The notes below the pieces were generated by a model. It searched no databases, was not told where the DNA came from, and saw nothing but the letters and a program-made list of their open reading frames with translations. Below are positions 13,603 to 22,870 of a stretch of DNA of 64,000 nucleotides, piece after piece; within the stretch, counting starts at the first letter, position 1; each line of letters opens with the position of its first letter. Position numbers and translations under genes: made by a program. Source of the stretch: JAOUJD01 sp963841815 (GTDB lineage: Bacteria > Pseudomonadota > Gammaproteobacteria > Burkholderiales > Burkholderiaceae_F); contig CAWJEE010000010.1 in NCBI GenBank assembly GCA_963841815.1, positions 1-64,000 on the forward strand, written 5' to 3'.

Positions 13603-13627
13603 AGCCCCGCCCGCGCGGGGCTTTTTT
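13603..13627 (+). terminator. Intrinsic terminator after the methyltransferase-like gene
   Basis: An 8-bp stem AGCCCCGC/GCGGGGCT is followed by a run of T residues. It ends the preceding gene 20-40 bases after its stop codon, just before the permease start site. Confidence 0.85.
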
Positions 13628-13646
13628 GTTGTCCAGGAGCCGGACC

Positions 13647-15020
13647 ATGAGCCCCGCCGAACCGAAGGACGCTCTCGAACCCGCACCGGCGGCGCCGCGC
13701 CCGGTGCTGTCCGTGTTCGACGCCGTGATGATCACGGTCGGCATCGTCATCGGAGCCGGCATCTTCAAGACGCCATCGATGGTCGCCGGCGTCACCGGTG
13801 CGGTGGACTGGATGCTAGTCGCATGGGTCCTGGGCGGCGTGCTGTCGCTGGTCGGCGCGCTCTGCTACGCGGAACTCGCGAGCAGCTTCCCCAGCGCGGG
13901 AGGCGACTACCACTTCCTGTCGCGCGCCTACGGCAAGGATCTCAGCTTCTTCTTCGCCTGGGCGCGCGTGGCGGTGATCACGACGGGCTCCATCGCGCTG
14001 CTCGCGTTCGTGTTCGGCGACTACATGAGCCGCGTGCTGTCGCTCGGCCCGAACTCGTCCGCGATCTACGCGGCGCTGACGGTGATCGTCCTGACGGCCA
14101 TCAACCTGCTCGGGCTCCGCGAATCGGCGCGCGCGCAGAACATCCTGACCATTCTCGAGGTCTCGGGCCTGGTGCTCGTCGCGATCGCCGGCCTCATCGC
14201 AGTTGCGCCGGCCACCGCGCCGGCAGTGCCCGCCGCTGCCGCCGCATCGCCGAACGCCATTCCGCCGATGTTCGGACTCGCGATGGTCTTCGTCCTGCTG
14301 ACGTACGGCGGCTGGAACGAGGCCGCGTACATCTCCGCCGAGGTCAAGGGCGGCCCGCGCGCGATCGTCCGCACGCTCGTGCTGTCGATCCTCGTGATCA
14401 CGGCCGTCTACGTCGCGTTCGTGCTAGCCGTGCTGAACGGGCTCGGCCTCGAGGGCATGAAGAACAGCAAGGCGGTCGGCGCCGACGTGATGCAGGCGGC
14501 CTTCGGCCCGTTCGGCGCCCAACTGATCGGGGTGATCGTGGGCGTCGCCACCCTGACATCGATCAACGCGACCATGATCGTCGGCGCACGGACCAACTAC
14601 GCGCTCGGGCGCGACTGGCCGCTGCTGGCGTTCATCGGGCAGTGGCACGGCACGCGGCACGTGCCCGTCGTCGCGTTCGTCGTCCAGGGAGCGATTGCGC
14701 TCGCGCTGGTCGCGTTCGGCGCGCTTCAGAAGGACGGGTTCTCGGCGATGGTCGAGTTCACCGCCCCGGTGTTCTGGTTCTTCTTCCTGCTGACCGGCGT
14801 CGGCCTCTTCGTCCTGCGCTTCCGTGAACCGCACGTCGCGCGGCCGTTCAAGGTCCCGCTCTACCCGATCCTGCCGCTCGTGTTCGTCATCACGTGCGGC
14901 TACCTGTTCTATTCGAGCGTGACGTACGCCCAGTCGCAGCAGGCCGTTCACATCACGTTCTGGGTGATGGGCTTCGGCGCGGTCGCCTGGGTACTGATGC
15001 GCATGCTCAAGCGGCGTTAG
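13647..15020 (+). CDS. APC-family amino acid permease
   Basis: A 457-residue inner-membrane protein with about twelve hydrophobic segments. The first contains GIVIGAGIFKTPS, the conserved substrate-site motif of amino acid/polyamine/organocation transporters. It likely imports an amino acid by cation symport or exchange; the substrate cannot be read from sequence. The ATG at 13647 has AGGAG eight bases upstream. It is probably transcribed alone, because a terminator lies directly upstream. Confidence 0.9.
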   Translation: MSPAEPKDALEPAPAAPRPVLSVFDAVMITVGIVIGAGIFKTPSMVAGVTGAVDWMLVAWVLGGVLSLVGALCYAELASSFPSAGGDYHFLSRAYGKDLSFFFAWARVAVITTGSIALLAFVFGDYMSRVLSLGPNSSAIYAALTVIVLTAINLLGLRESARAQNILTILEVSGLVLVAIAGLIAVAPATAPAVPAAAAASPNAIPPMFGLAMVFVLLTYGGWNEAAYISAEVKGGPRAIVRTLVLSILVITAVYVAFVLAVLNGLGLEGMKNSKAVGADVMQAAFGPFGAQLIGVIVGVATLTSINATMIVGARTNYALGRDWPLLAFIGQWHGTRHVPVVAFVVQGAIALALVAFGALQKDGFSAMVEFTAPVFWFFFLLTGVGLFVLRFREPHVARPFKVPLYPILPLVFVITCGYLFYSSVTYAQSQQAVHITFWVMGFGAVAWVLMRMLKRR

Positions 15021-15122
15021 TCGTCCCTGGCTAACCGGGCCGTCGCCGGGACCCTGCCGGAGGAAGGGCGACGACAGCCGGGTGCACTATGCTGCAACGG
15101 TTGACGACCGGGGGTCGGACCG

Positions 15123-15827
15123 ATGCAGTTGCTGCAGTCCATGTTGCTGATGCCGCTGGCCGACTGGCTGGCGATCGCGTGGTTCCTCGCCGTCTGGGTC
15201 GGCTACGCCGTGTTCGCCCGGCGGCGTGCCGAACGATCGGGCTCGCTGCTGGCCACGACCAACCGGTACCGCCGGTTGTGGATGATGCAAACGACCAGCC
15301 GCGAGAACCGTGTCGTCGACGGCGTCGTCGTGCAGAACCTGTCTACCAGCCCGTCGTTCTTCGCATCGACCACGATCCTGATCATCGGCGGCCTGCTGGC
15401 GCTGCTCGGCACGAGTGACAAGGCGACCGAGTTCGTGCGCGAGATTCCCTTCGCCGCGCGCACGTCGGCGTTCGTGTTCGACGTGAAGCTGCTGACCCTG
15501 CTGGCGGTCTTCGTCTACGCGTTCTTCCGCTTCACCTGGTCGATGCGCCAGTACACCTTCGGCGCGCTGCTGATCGCCTCGATGCCTGACGCGAAGGTCT
15601 TCGAGCGCGGCGAGGTGCAGCGGGAGCCGTACGCCGAGCGCGCCGCCAAGGTCGTCGGCCTCGCGGCCGAGACCTTCAACGATGGCCTGCGCGCGTACTA
15701 CATGTCGTTCGCGGTCATGCTCTGGTTCGTCTCTCCGATCGCGTTCGCGCTCGGCGCGGCCGGCGTGGTCTACCTGCTGTACCAGCGCGAGTTCCACTCC
15801 GAGATCCTCGGCACGCTGAAGAGCTGA
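15123..15827 (+). CDS. DUF599 family membrane protein
   Basis: A 234-residue inner-membrane protein with four or five predicted membrane segments (about 12-28, 82-100, 118-136 and 190-225). Residues 40-75 form a polar loop with RRLWMMQTTSRENRVVDG, a stretch I recognise as typical of DUF599. No enzymatic motif is visible and the function of the family is unknown. It ends two bases before the convergent DUF4396 gene. Confidence 0.85.
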   Translation: MQLLQSMLLMPLADWLAIAWFLAVWVGYAVFARRRAERSGSLLATTNRYRRLWMMQTTSRENRVVDGVVVQNLSTSPSFFASTTILIIGGLLALLGTSDKATEFVREIPFAARTSAFVFDVKLLTLLAVFVYAFFRFTWSMRQYTFGALLIASMPDAKVFERGEVQREPYAERAAKVVGLAAETFNDGLRAYYMSFAVMLWFVSPIAFALGAAGVVYLLYQREFHSEILGTLKS

Positions 15828-15828
15828 G

Positions 15829-16143
15829 TCAGTGCATGTGGTGCCCGTACACCACGGCGTGGCCCCGCCCGCGCACGATCAGCCAGTAGTTCACCGGCCA
15901 CGCGGCGAAGCCCGCCACGACCAGTGCGAAGGCAAGGCTCCTGCCGATCACCATGCCGAGGACTTCGCCGATCGCACAGCCGGCCAGGCAGTGAAGCGTT
16001 GCGGTGAACGCAACCCAGGCCGACGCCGGCGCAGGCGATTGCGCAGTGCGGCCTTCGGGCCTGCCCTGAAGCGGCTCGCGGGCCTGCGCGTGCTCGTGCT
16101 CGTGCGAAGGATGCTCGTGCCTCCAGTGTGCGGCGTGTTCCAT
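15829..16143 (-). CDS. DUF4396-like membrane protein, internally shortened
   Basis: A 104-residue protein. The N-terminal 40 residues are polar and rich in histidine (HWRHEHPSHEHEHA). Residues 44-65 carry ATLHCLAGCAIGEVLGMVIG, and the C-terminus has PVNYWLIVRGRGHAVVYGHH. These match the start and end of DUF4396 domains as I remember them. The family normally has about 60 more residues between these segments, so two membrane helices appear to be missing. The reading frame is intact, so this is a shortened form, not a frameshift. The histidines suggest metal contact, by inference only. Confidence 0.7.
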   Translation of the reverse strand: MEHAAHWRHEHPSHEHEHAQAREPLQGRPEGRTAQSPAPASAWVAFTATLHCLAGCAIGEVLGMVIGRSLAFALVVAGFAAWPVNYWLIVRGRGHAVVYGHHMH

Positions 16144-16247
16144 CTTCGTCTCCGTCGAACGTCGGGTCAGTGGCCGTACTGTCGGTGCGTACTCGGGTAC
16201 GGAGTCAACAGGCGCTCGCTACACTCGCGCCACCTTCCAGGACTGCC

Positions 16248-18041
16248 ATGCCGACTCACTACGCCATTCGCCCGGCCGATCCAGCCGCCCACCTGTTCCA
16301 CGTCACCTGCCGCATCGACCAGCCCGATCCCGCCGGCCAGCTGTTCATGCTCCCGGCGTGGATTCCCGGCAGCTACATGATTCGCGAGTTCGCGCGGAAC
16401 ATCGTCCGCATCACGGCCCTCGCGGGCGGGCGCAAGCTCGATCTCGAGAAGCTCGACAAGCACACGTGGCGCGCCGCGCCCGCCCGCGGCCCGGTGGAAC
16501 TGGCGTACGAGGTGTACGCGTGGGATCTGTCGGTGCGGGCGGCGCACCTCGACGAGTCGCACGGCTTCTTCAACGGCACGTCGGTGTTCCTGCTGCCAAT
16601 CGGGCTGGAGCACGAACCGTGCACCGTCGACATCCTGCCGCCGGCCGGCGACCGATGCGCCGACTGGAAGGTGGCGACCGGACTGACGCCGGCACGCGGC
16701 ACGCGTCGGCTGGGCTTCGGTTCCTACCAGGCGGCGAACTACGACGAACTGATCGACTGCCCCGTCGAGATGGGGACGTTCGAACTGGGCCGCTTCGAGG
16801 TGCTCGGCGTGCCGCACGAGATCGCCGTCACAGGCCGCGTGCCGAGACTCGACATGGACCGCCTCACCGCCGACCTGGCGCGCGTGTGCGAAGCGCAGAT
16901 CCGGTTGTTCGAACCGCGCTCGAAGAAGGCGCCGTTCCGACGCTACACGTTCCTGACGATGGCGGTCGGTGACGGTTACGGCGGACTGGAACACCGCAGT
17001 TCGACCGCGCTGCTGTGCAAGCGCGACGACCTGCCCTTCAAGGGCATGAAGGACACCACCGAGGGCTACCGCAACTTCCTCGGGCTCGCGAGCCACGAGT
17101 ACTTCCACTCGTGGAACGTCAAGCGCATCAAGCCGGCGGCCTTCGTCCCGTACGACCTGACCCAGGAAAACTACACACGCCTTCTCTGGGCCTTCGAAGG
17201 CTTCACGTCGTACTACGACGACCTGATGCTCGTTCGCAGCGGGCTGCTGACAGAGAAGCAGTACCTGGAGACGCTGGCGAAGACGTTCACCACGGTCCTG
17301 CAGCGCACGGGCCGGCTGAAGCAGAGCATCGCCGACAGTTCCTTCGATGCCTGGATCAAGTACTACCGGCCGGACGAGAACGCGCCGAACAGCGTGGTCA
17401 GCTACTACCAGAAGGGATCGCTGGTCGGCCTCGCACTCGACCTCACGCTGCGCACGGAGACGAAGGGACGCGTTTCGCTCGACGACGTGATGCGCGCGCT
17501 GTGGAAGCGCGCGCGCGACAGCGGCGCCGACTACCCCGGCGTGGAAGAGCACGAATTCGTCGAGGTCGCCGAGCAGGTGAGCGGACTCGCACTGGAGCGC
17601 CGGCTGCGGGAGTGGACCGAGGGGACGCACGATCCGGACTTCGCCGCGCTGCTCGCGCCCTTCGGCATCCAGTTCGCGGCGCGGCCCGCGGTCGACACGC
17701 CGCACTTCGCGCTGCTCGGCGTGAAGACGGCGAGTTCGGGCACCGACTGCAGGCTCGCGCACGTGTTCGACGGCTCGCCTGCGCAGCGCGCCGGCCTGTC
17801 CGCGAACGACGTCCTGGTCGCGCTCGGCGGGCTGCGCGTCACGCCCTCGAACCTCGACGGCCTGCTGACGCGCTACGCGGCCGGCGACGTCGTCGAGTGC
17901 CTCGCGTTCCGGCGCGACGAGCTGATGCGCTTCGAGGTGAAGCTCGCCACGCAGCCGCCGCTGAAGTACACGCTGACGGCTGAAGACAAGGCGCCGAAGG
18001 CGGCGCAGCGGCTGAAGGCGGGCTGGCTGGGCCAGCGATAG
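16248..18041 (+). CDS. M61 family glycyl aminopeptidase-like metalloprotease with PDZ domain
   Basis: A 597-residue peptidase of family M61. The zinc motif HEYFH lies at about 283-287 and is followed by the family hallmark WNVKRIKP. The third zinc ligand is the glutamate in EGFTSYYDDL near 318. A PDZ domain occupies about 480-560 (HVFDGSPAQRAGLSANDVL). Characterised relatives remove N-terminal glycine or alanine. No signal peptide is visible at this start. The frame runs upstream to 16128, but the ATG at 16248 begins the conserved PTHYAIRPADP segment. Confidence 0.9.
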   Translation: MPTHYAIRPADPAAHLFHVTCRIDQPDPAGQLFMLPAWIPGSYMIREFARNIVRITALAGGRKLDLEKLDKHTWRAAPARGPVELAYEVYAWDLSVRAAHLDESHGFFNGTSVFLLPIGLEHEPCTVDILPPAGDRCADWKVATGLTPARGTRRLGFGSYQAANYDELIDCPVEMGTFELGRFEVLGVPHEIAVTGRVPRLDMDRLTADLARVCEAQIRLFEPRSKKAPFRRYTFLTMAVGDGYGGLEHRSSTALLCKRDDLPFKGMKDTTEGYRNFLGLASHEYFHSWNVKRIKPAAFVPYDLTQENYTRLLWAFEGFTSYYDDLMLVRSGLLTEKQYLETLAKTFTTVLQRTGRLKQSIADSSFDAWIKYYRPDENAPNSVVSYYQKGSLVGLALDLTLRTETKGRVSLDDVMRALWKRARDSGADYPGVEEHEFVEVAEQVSGLALERRLREWTEGTHDPDFAALLAPFGIQFAARPAVDTPHFALLGVKTASSGTDCRLAHVFDGSPAQRAGLSANDVLVALGGLRVTPSNLDGLLTRYAAGDVVECLAFRRDELMRFEVKLATQPPLKYTLTAEDKAPKAAQRLKAGWLGQR

Positions 18042-18059
18042 CGGCGGGCGGACGACGCC

Positions 18060-18734
18060 CTAGCACCACTCGATCTTCCCGCGGCCGTTCGCTTCGAGAA
18101 ACGTGTTGGCGCGCGAGAAGTGGCCGCAGCCGAGGAAGGGAACCGGAGGACGCCGCGCCGACAACGGCGACGGGTGATTCGCCTCGAGGACGAGGTGAGG
18201 TTCCCCGATCCCGGCGCGACGCGCCTGCGCCTGCGCGCCCCACAGCATGAAGACCTTGGGTCGCGCATCGTCGGCCAGGCGCCGCAGCAGGCCGGCGGTC
18301 AGCGCCTCCCAGCCGCGACCGGCATGGGCGCCGGGGCAGCCGTCCTCGACGGTGAGCACGGCATTCAGCAACAGCACCCCCTGGCTCGTCCAGCGTTCGA
18401 GCGAACCGCTTGCCGGTGGCGCGCAGCCAAGATCGCGTTGCAGTTCCATGAAGATGTTGCGCAGGCTCGGCGGCGGCCTGACGCCAGGCGGGACCGAAAA
18501 GGCGAGCCCGTGTGCCTGCCCGGCCCCGTGGTACGGATCCTGGCCGAGGATCACGACGCGCACGCTGTCGAACGGCGTCAGCGCGAGCGCGGCGAAGGGC
18601 TGCGGCGGGTAGATCGACGCGCCCGCGCTGCGTCGCTCGTCGAGGAACCGACCCAGGCGCCCGCCGTCTTCGGAGGCAAGGAATGCCTCGACCGGATCGC
18701 GCCACCCGGGCGCGAGCTTCTCCGTGGCGATCAC
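18060..18734 (-). CDS. ung: Uracil-DNA glycosylase, family 1
   Basis: A 224-residue DNA repair enzyme that excises uracil from DNA. The water-activating motif GQDPYH is at 64-69 (catalytic Asp66), and the minor-groove loop HPSPLS begins at H187, the catalytic histidine. It starts with a GTG whose bases overlap the trpC stop by four (GTGA), so it is translationally coupled to the trp genes and is the last gene of that cluster. Confidence 0.95.
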   Translation of the reverse strand: MIATEKLAPGWRDPVEAFLASEDGGRLGRFLDERRSAGASIYPPQPFAALALTPFDSVRVVILGQDPYHGAGQAHGLAFSVPPGVRPPPSLRNIFMELQRDLGCAPPASGSLERWTSQGVLLLNAVLTVEDGCPGAHAGRGWEALTAGLLRRLADDARPKVFMLWGAQAQARRAGIGEPHLVLEANHPSPLSARRPPVPFLGCGHFSRANTFLEANGRGKIEWC

Positions 18735-19519
18735 GCGAACAGCCGCGCGAGCTCCGCACCGGGATCGGGCGCGCGCATGAAGGCTTCGCCGACCAGGAAG
18801 GCGTTCACGTTGGCCGCTCGCATCCGCGCCACGTCGGCAGGGCGCAGGATCCCGCTCTCGGTGACGACGACGCGGTCACCCGGTATCCGTGGCAGCAGGG
18901 ACAGCGTGGTGTCGAGCGTCGTCTCGAACGTGCGCAGGTTCCGGTTGTTGATCCCGACCAGCGGCGTCGTCAGCCGCAGGGCGCGCTCGAGTTCGGCGGC
19001 ATCGTGCACTTCGACGAGCACCGCCATGCCGAGCGCCAGCGCGAGCGCCTCGAACTCGCGCAGCTGCGCGTCGTCGAGCGCGGCGGCGATCAGCAGGATC
19101 GCGTCCGCGCCCATCGCGCGCGCCTCGACCACCTGGTACGCGTCGACGATGAAGTCCTTGCGAAGCGCGGGCAGCCCGCTCGCGTCGCGCGCCTGCGCGA
19201 GGTACTCGGGCGCGCCCTGGAAATACTCGCGGTCGGTCAGGACCGACAGGCACGCGGCGCCATTGGCCGCGTAGCTGCGCGCGATCGCCGCCGGGTCGAA
19301 GTCGGCGCGCAGGACACCCTTCGACGGACTCGCCTTCTTCACCTCGGCGATGACCGCCGGCTCTCCGGCCGCCAGCTTGCGGCGCATCGCGCCGAGAAAG
19401 TCGCGCAGGTCGCCGCGTCGCTCCGCGTCGGCGCGCAGCGCGGCGAGCGGTCGGGCTGCGCGGGCACGCTCGACTTCAACGCGCTTCGTCGCGAGGATGC
19501 GTTCGAGGATGTCGCTCAT
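18731..19519 (-). CDS. trpC: Indole-3-glycerol phosphate synthase
   Basis: A 262-residue single-domain TIM barrel that converts CdRP to indole-3-glycerol phosphate in tryptophan synthesis. Family motifs VIAEVKKASPSKG, LRKDFIVDAYQV, GINNRNLRTFE and VTESGI are present. These carry the catalytic lysines and glutamates. It is not fused to TrpF. It follows trpD after 55 bases and overlaps ung by four bases. Confidence 0.96.
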   Translation of the reverse strand: MSDILERILATKRVEVERARAARPLAALRADAERRGDLRDFLGAMRRKLAAGEPAVIAEVKKASPSKGVLRADFDPAAIARSYAANGAACLSVLTDREYFQGAPEYLAQARDASGLPALRKDFIVDAYQVVEARAMGADAILLIAAALDDAQLREFEALALALGMAVLVEVHDAAELERALRLTTPLVGINNRNLRTFETTLDTTLSLLPRIPGDRVVVTESGILRPADVARMRAANVNAFLVGEAFMRAPDPGAELARLFA

Positions 19520-19574
19520 GATCAGAGCCGCTCGGGCCGCGAGGCACGCCGAAACCGGGGTCCTCCCCCGATCT

Positions 19575-20606
19575 TCATGCGGCCAGTTTCCGGGTGACCT
19601 CGACGAACTCGGCGAGCTTCTTCTTCGCCGCCCCGCTCGCGAGGGCCGAGCGCGCGCGGGCGATGCCGTCGCCGATCGAGTCGGCGACGTTAGCTGCGTA
19701 GAGCGCCACGCCGGCGTTGAACACGACGATCTCGCGCGGCGTGCCTTCCCGGTCGTCGAGCGCCTCCAGCATCATCGACTTCGACTCGAGCGCGTTGCCG
19801 ACCCGGAGCCCGCGGTTGGAGACCATCGACAGGCCGAAGTCCTCCGGATGGATCTCGTACTCGCGCACCTCGCCGTTCCTCAGCTCGCCGACCAGCGTCG
19901 CCGCGCCGAGCGACACCTCGTCCATGCCGTCCTTGCCGTGCACGACCAGCACGTGGTTCGAGCCGAGCTGCTTCAGCACGCGGACCTGGATGCCGACGAG
20001 GTCCGGGTGGAACACTCCCATCACCTGGTTCGGCGCGCCCGCCGGGTTGGTCAGCGGTCCCAGGATGTTGAAGATCGTGCGCACGCCCAGTTCCTTGCGC
20101 ACGGGCGCTGCGTGCTTCATCGCGGCGTGGTGCGACGGCGCGAACATGAAGCCGAGGCCGGTCGCCTCGATGCACTTAGCGACCGCCTGGGGCGACAGCG
20201 CAATGCTGGCGCCGAGCGCTTCGAGCACGTCGGCGCTGCCCGAGCCGGACGAAACACTGCGGCCGCCATGCTTGGCGACGCGCGCGCCCGCCGCCGCGGC
20301 CACGAACATGGCCGCCGTCGAGATGTTGAACGTGCCCGCGCCGTCGCCCCCCGTGCCGCACAGGTCGACGAGGTTGGTCCGATCCGCGAGTTCCACCTTG
20401 GTCGAGAACTCGCGCATGATCTGCGCGGCCGCCGCGATCTCGCCGATGGTTTCCTTCTTGACGCGCAGGCCCATCAGCAGCGCCGCGATCTGCACCTGCG
20501 TGAGCTCGCCGCTCATCAGCCGTCGCCACAGCGACAGCATTTCGTCCTGGAAGATCTCGCGGTGCTCGATGCAGCGGACCAGGGCTTCGGAAGGTGTGAT
20601 CGGCAT
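19575..20606 (-). CDS. trpD: Anthranilate phosphoribosyltransferase
   Basis: A 343-residue enzyme that transfers phosphoribose from PRPP to anthranilate. The PRPP-binding loop DLCGTGGDGAGTFNIST and the segments AKHGGRSVSSGSGSAD and FNILGPLTNPA are intact. It starts nine bases after the trpG stop, so it is in the same transcript. Confidence 0.96.
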   Translation of the reverse strand: MPITPSEALVRCIEHREIFQDEMLSLWRRLMSGELTQVQIAALLMGLRVKKETIGEIAAAAQIMREFSTKVELADRTNLVDLCGTGGDGAGTFNISTAAMFVAAAAGARVAKHGGRSVSSGSGSADVLEALGASIALSPQAVAKCIEATGLGFMFAPSHHAAMKHAAPVRKELGVRTIFNILGPLTNPAGAPNQVMGVFHPDLVGIQVRVLKQLGSNHVLVVHGKDGMDEVSLGAATLVGELRNGEVREYEIHPEDFGLSMVSNRGLRVGNALESKSMMLEALDDREGTPREIVVFNAGVALYAANVADSIGDGIARARSALASGAAKKKLAEFVEVTRKLAA

Positions 20607-20615
20607 GATGAGGGC

Positions 20616-21185
20616 TCAGCGCTTCTGGTTCAGGAAGTTCTTCAGCATGTCGTGACCGTGCTCGGTCGCGATGGATTCCGGGTGGAACTGCACGCCCTCG
20701 ACGGCCAGCGTCCGGTGGCGCAGCCCCATGATCTCGCCGTCGTCGGTCCAGGCGGTGATCTCGAGGCAGCCTGGAAGCGAAGACCGCTCGACCGCGAGCG
20801 AGTGGTAGCGCGCGGCCGTGAACGGATTCGGCAGGCCGGCGAACACGCCGGCGCCGGTGTGATGGATGACGCCGGTCTTGCCGTGCATCAGCGCCTGCGC
20901 GCGCACCACTCGGCCCCCGAAGGCCTGTCCGATCGCCTGGTGGCCGAGGCAGACGCCGAGGATCGGCACCTTGCCGGAGAAGCGCTGCAGGACCGGGACC
21001 GACACCCCGGCTTCGTTCGGCGAGCACGGCCCCGGCGAGATGCAGATGCGGTCTGGCGCCAGCGCCGCGATCTCGTCCAGCGTGATCTCGTCGTTGCGCG
21101 CGACGCGGACTTCTTCGCCCAACTCGCCGAAATACTGCACGAGGTTGTAGGTGAAGCTGTCGTAATTGTCGATCATCAGCAGCAT
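20616..21185 (-). CDS. trpG: Anthranilate synthase component II (glutamine amidotransferase)
   Basis: A 189-residue class I glutamine amidotransferase that supplies ammonia to TrpE. The nucleophile is Cys79 in GVCLGHQ, the oxyanion strand is PGPCSPNEAG, and the late His and Glu lie in VQFHPESI. It begins nine bases after trpE and is free-standing, not fused to TrpE or TrpD. Confidence 0.96.
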   Translation of the reverse strand: MLLMIDNYDSFTYNLVQYFGELGEEVRVARNDEITLDEIAALAPDRICISPGPCSPNEAGVSVPVLQRFSGKVPILGVCLGHQAIGQAFGGRVVRAQALMHGKTGVIHHTGAGVFAGLPNPFTAARYHSLAVERSSLPGCLEITAWTDDGEIMGLRHRTLAVEGVQFHPESIATEHGHDMLKNFLNQKR

Positions 21186-21194
21186 CGCGCCCTC

Positions 21195-22683
21195 CTACTC
21201 GGCATCGAAGCCGTCTTCGACCTGCTCGGCGGCCCGCAGTACCGCGCGCGCCTTCACTTCCGTCTCTTTCCACTCGCTCTCGGGCACCGAGTCGGCGACG
21301 ATGCCCGCCGCCGCCTGCGCGTAGAGCATGTTGTCCTTGACGATCGCGGTGCGGATCACGATCGCGAGGTCCATGTCGCCCGCGAAGCTCAGGTAGCCCG
21401 CGGCACCACCGTAGATGCCGCGCTTGACCGGCTCGAGCTCGTCGATGATCTCCATCGCCCGCACCTTCGGCGCGCCCGACAGCGTGCCGGCCGGGAAGGT
21501 CGCGCGCAGCACGTCGAGATTCGTCATGCCCGGCTTCAGCTCGCCTTCGACGTGGCTCACCAGGTGCTGGACGTGCGAGTACTTCTCGACCACGTACTGC
21601 TCGGTGACCTTCACCGTGCCGGTCTTCGCGATGCGTCCGATGTCGTTGCGGGCGAGGTCGATCAGCATCAGGTGCTCGGCGCGCTCCTTCGGGTCGGCGG
21701 CGAGTTCCGCCGCCAGCGCCTCGTCCTGTTCCGGCGTCGCGCCGCGCGTGCGCGTGCCGGCGATCGGGCGGATCGCCACCATCCGCTTGCCCTGCCGGTC
21801 CTCGCTGCGCACCAGGATCTCCGGCGACGCGCCGACCACGTGGAAGCTGCCGAAGTTGTAGAAGTACATGTAGGGCGAAGGATTCAGCGTGCGCAGCGCC
21901 CGGTACAGGCTCAGCGGCGAGTCCGCGTACTGCTTGTGGATGCGCTGGCCGATCTGCACCTGCATCACGTCGCCGGCGGCGATGTACTCCTTGGCGCGCG
22001 CGACGGCGGAGAGGTAGGCCTCCTTCGAGAACTCGCGGTACTCCTCGCGCCGCACGCTCGCGCGCGAGTGCGGCGGCTCGATCGGCCTGGCGAGCTTCGC
22101 CTTCAGCTCGCGCAGCCGCTGCCTGGCGCGCGCGTACGCCTCCGGCTTGCGCGGGTCGGCGTGGACGATCAGGTAGATGCGGCCGGCGAGGTTGTCGATG
22201 ACCGCCACTTCTTCGGACAGCAGCAGCAGGATGTCCGGCACCCCGAGGTCGTCCGGCTTCGGATGCGCGAGCTTCTTCTCGATCACGCGCACGACGTCGT
22301 AGCCGAAGTACCCGGCGAGGCCGCCGGCGAAAGCGCGGCAGTCCCGGACGCTGCGCGACCTTGAACTGACCGGCGAAGCGCTCGACGGCCGCCAGCGGAT
22401 CGCCCTCGATCGTTTCGATCACGCGACCGTCTTCGACGACTTCCGTCACCGACCCGGTGTCGCGGATGAAGGAACGGATCGCCGTGCGCGCCGGCAGGCC
22501 GATGAACGAGTAGCGGCCGAAGCGCTCGCCGCCGACCACCGACTCGAGCAGGAAGCTGTTCGGTTCGTTGGCGAGCTTCAGGTACAGCGACAGCGGGGTT
22601 TCGAGGTCGGCGAAGCTCTCGGCGATCAGCGGAATGCGCGTGTAGCCCTGTACGGCCAGCGCCTTGAATTCCAGTTCAGTCAC
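21195..22683 (-). CDS. trpE: Anthranilate synthase component I, frameshifted as read
   Basis: The enzyme converts chorismate to anthranilate with ammonia from TrpG. The N-terminal 105 codons (GTG at 22683) and the remaining 390 codons are in different frames. The break is at about 22330, where one extra T on the coding strand turns CGCTTCGCC into CGCTTTCGCC. Removing it restores a 495-residue protein with LLESVVGGERFGRYSF (the feedback site region), PIAGTRTRG, DLARNDIGRI and GTLSGAPKVRAMEI. A sequencing or assembly error is more likely than gene loss because trpG, trpD and trpC are intact. Confidence 0.9.
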
Positions 22684-22763
22684 GATTCACCACTTTGATC
22701 AGTGCGCCGCGCGGATGGCGGCGGGGATTCGACGAGGAGCGCCGTGCACGCACGGCCCGGCAG

Positions 22764-22856
22764 TCAATGACGCCAGCAGGCGCCAGCGATGACCCGCCGC
22801 CATCGGGCGTTGCCCGGGCGGCCACCACGTGCCTTGTTCTCGTCGGCAGGACTCAT
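22764..22856 (-). other. Possible trp leader ORF between gph and trpE
   Basis: The 188-base gap between gph and trpE contains a 30-codon reading frame from ATG 22856 to TGA 22764. It has two tryptophan codons (positions 19 and 28) near its end. That is reminiscent of a trp attenuator leader peptide. However, the tryptophans are not adjacent and no T-tract terminator follows, so attenuation is only a weak possibility. Confidence 0.25.
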
Positions 22857-22870
22857 CGCGAGTCGCGGTT

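Noticed and set aside
19350..22364. 1,004-codon plus-strand ORF across trpC-trpE
   Set aside because: Antisense shadow of intact trp genes with biased, low-complexity composition.
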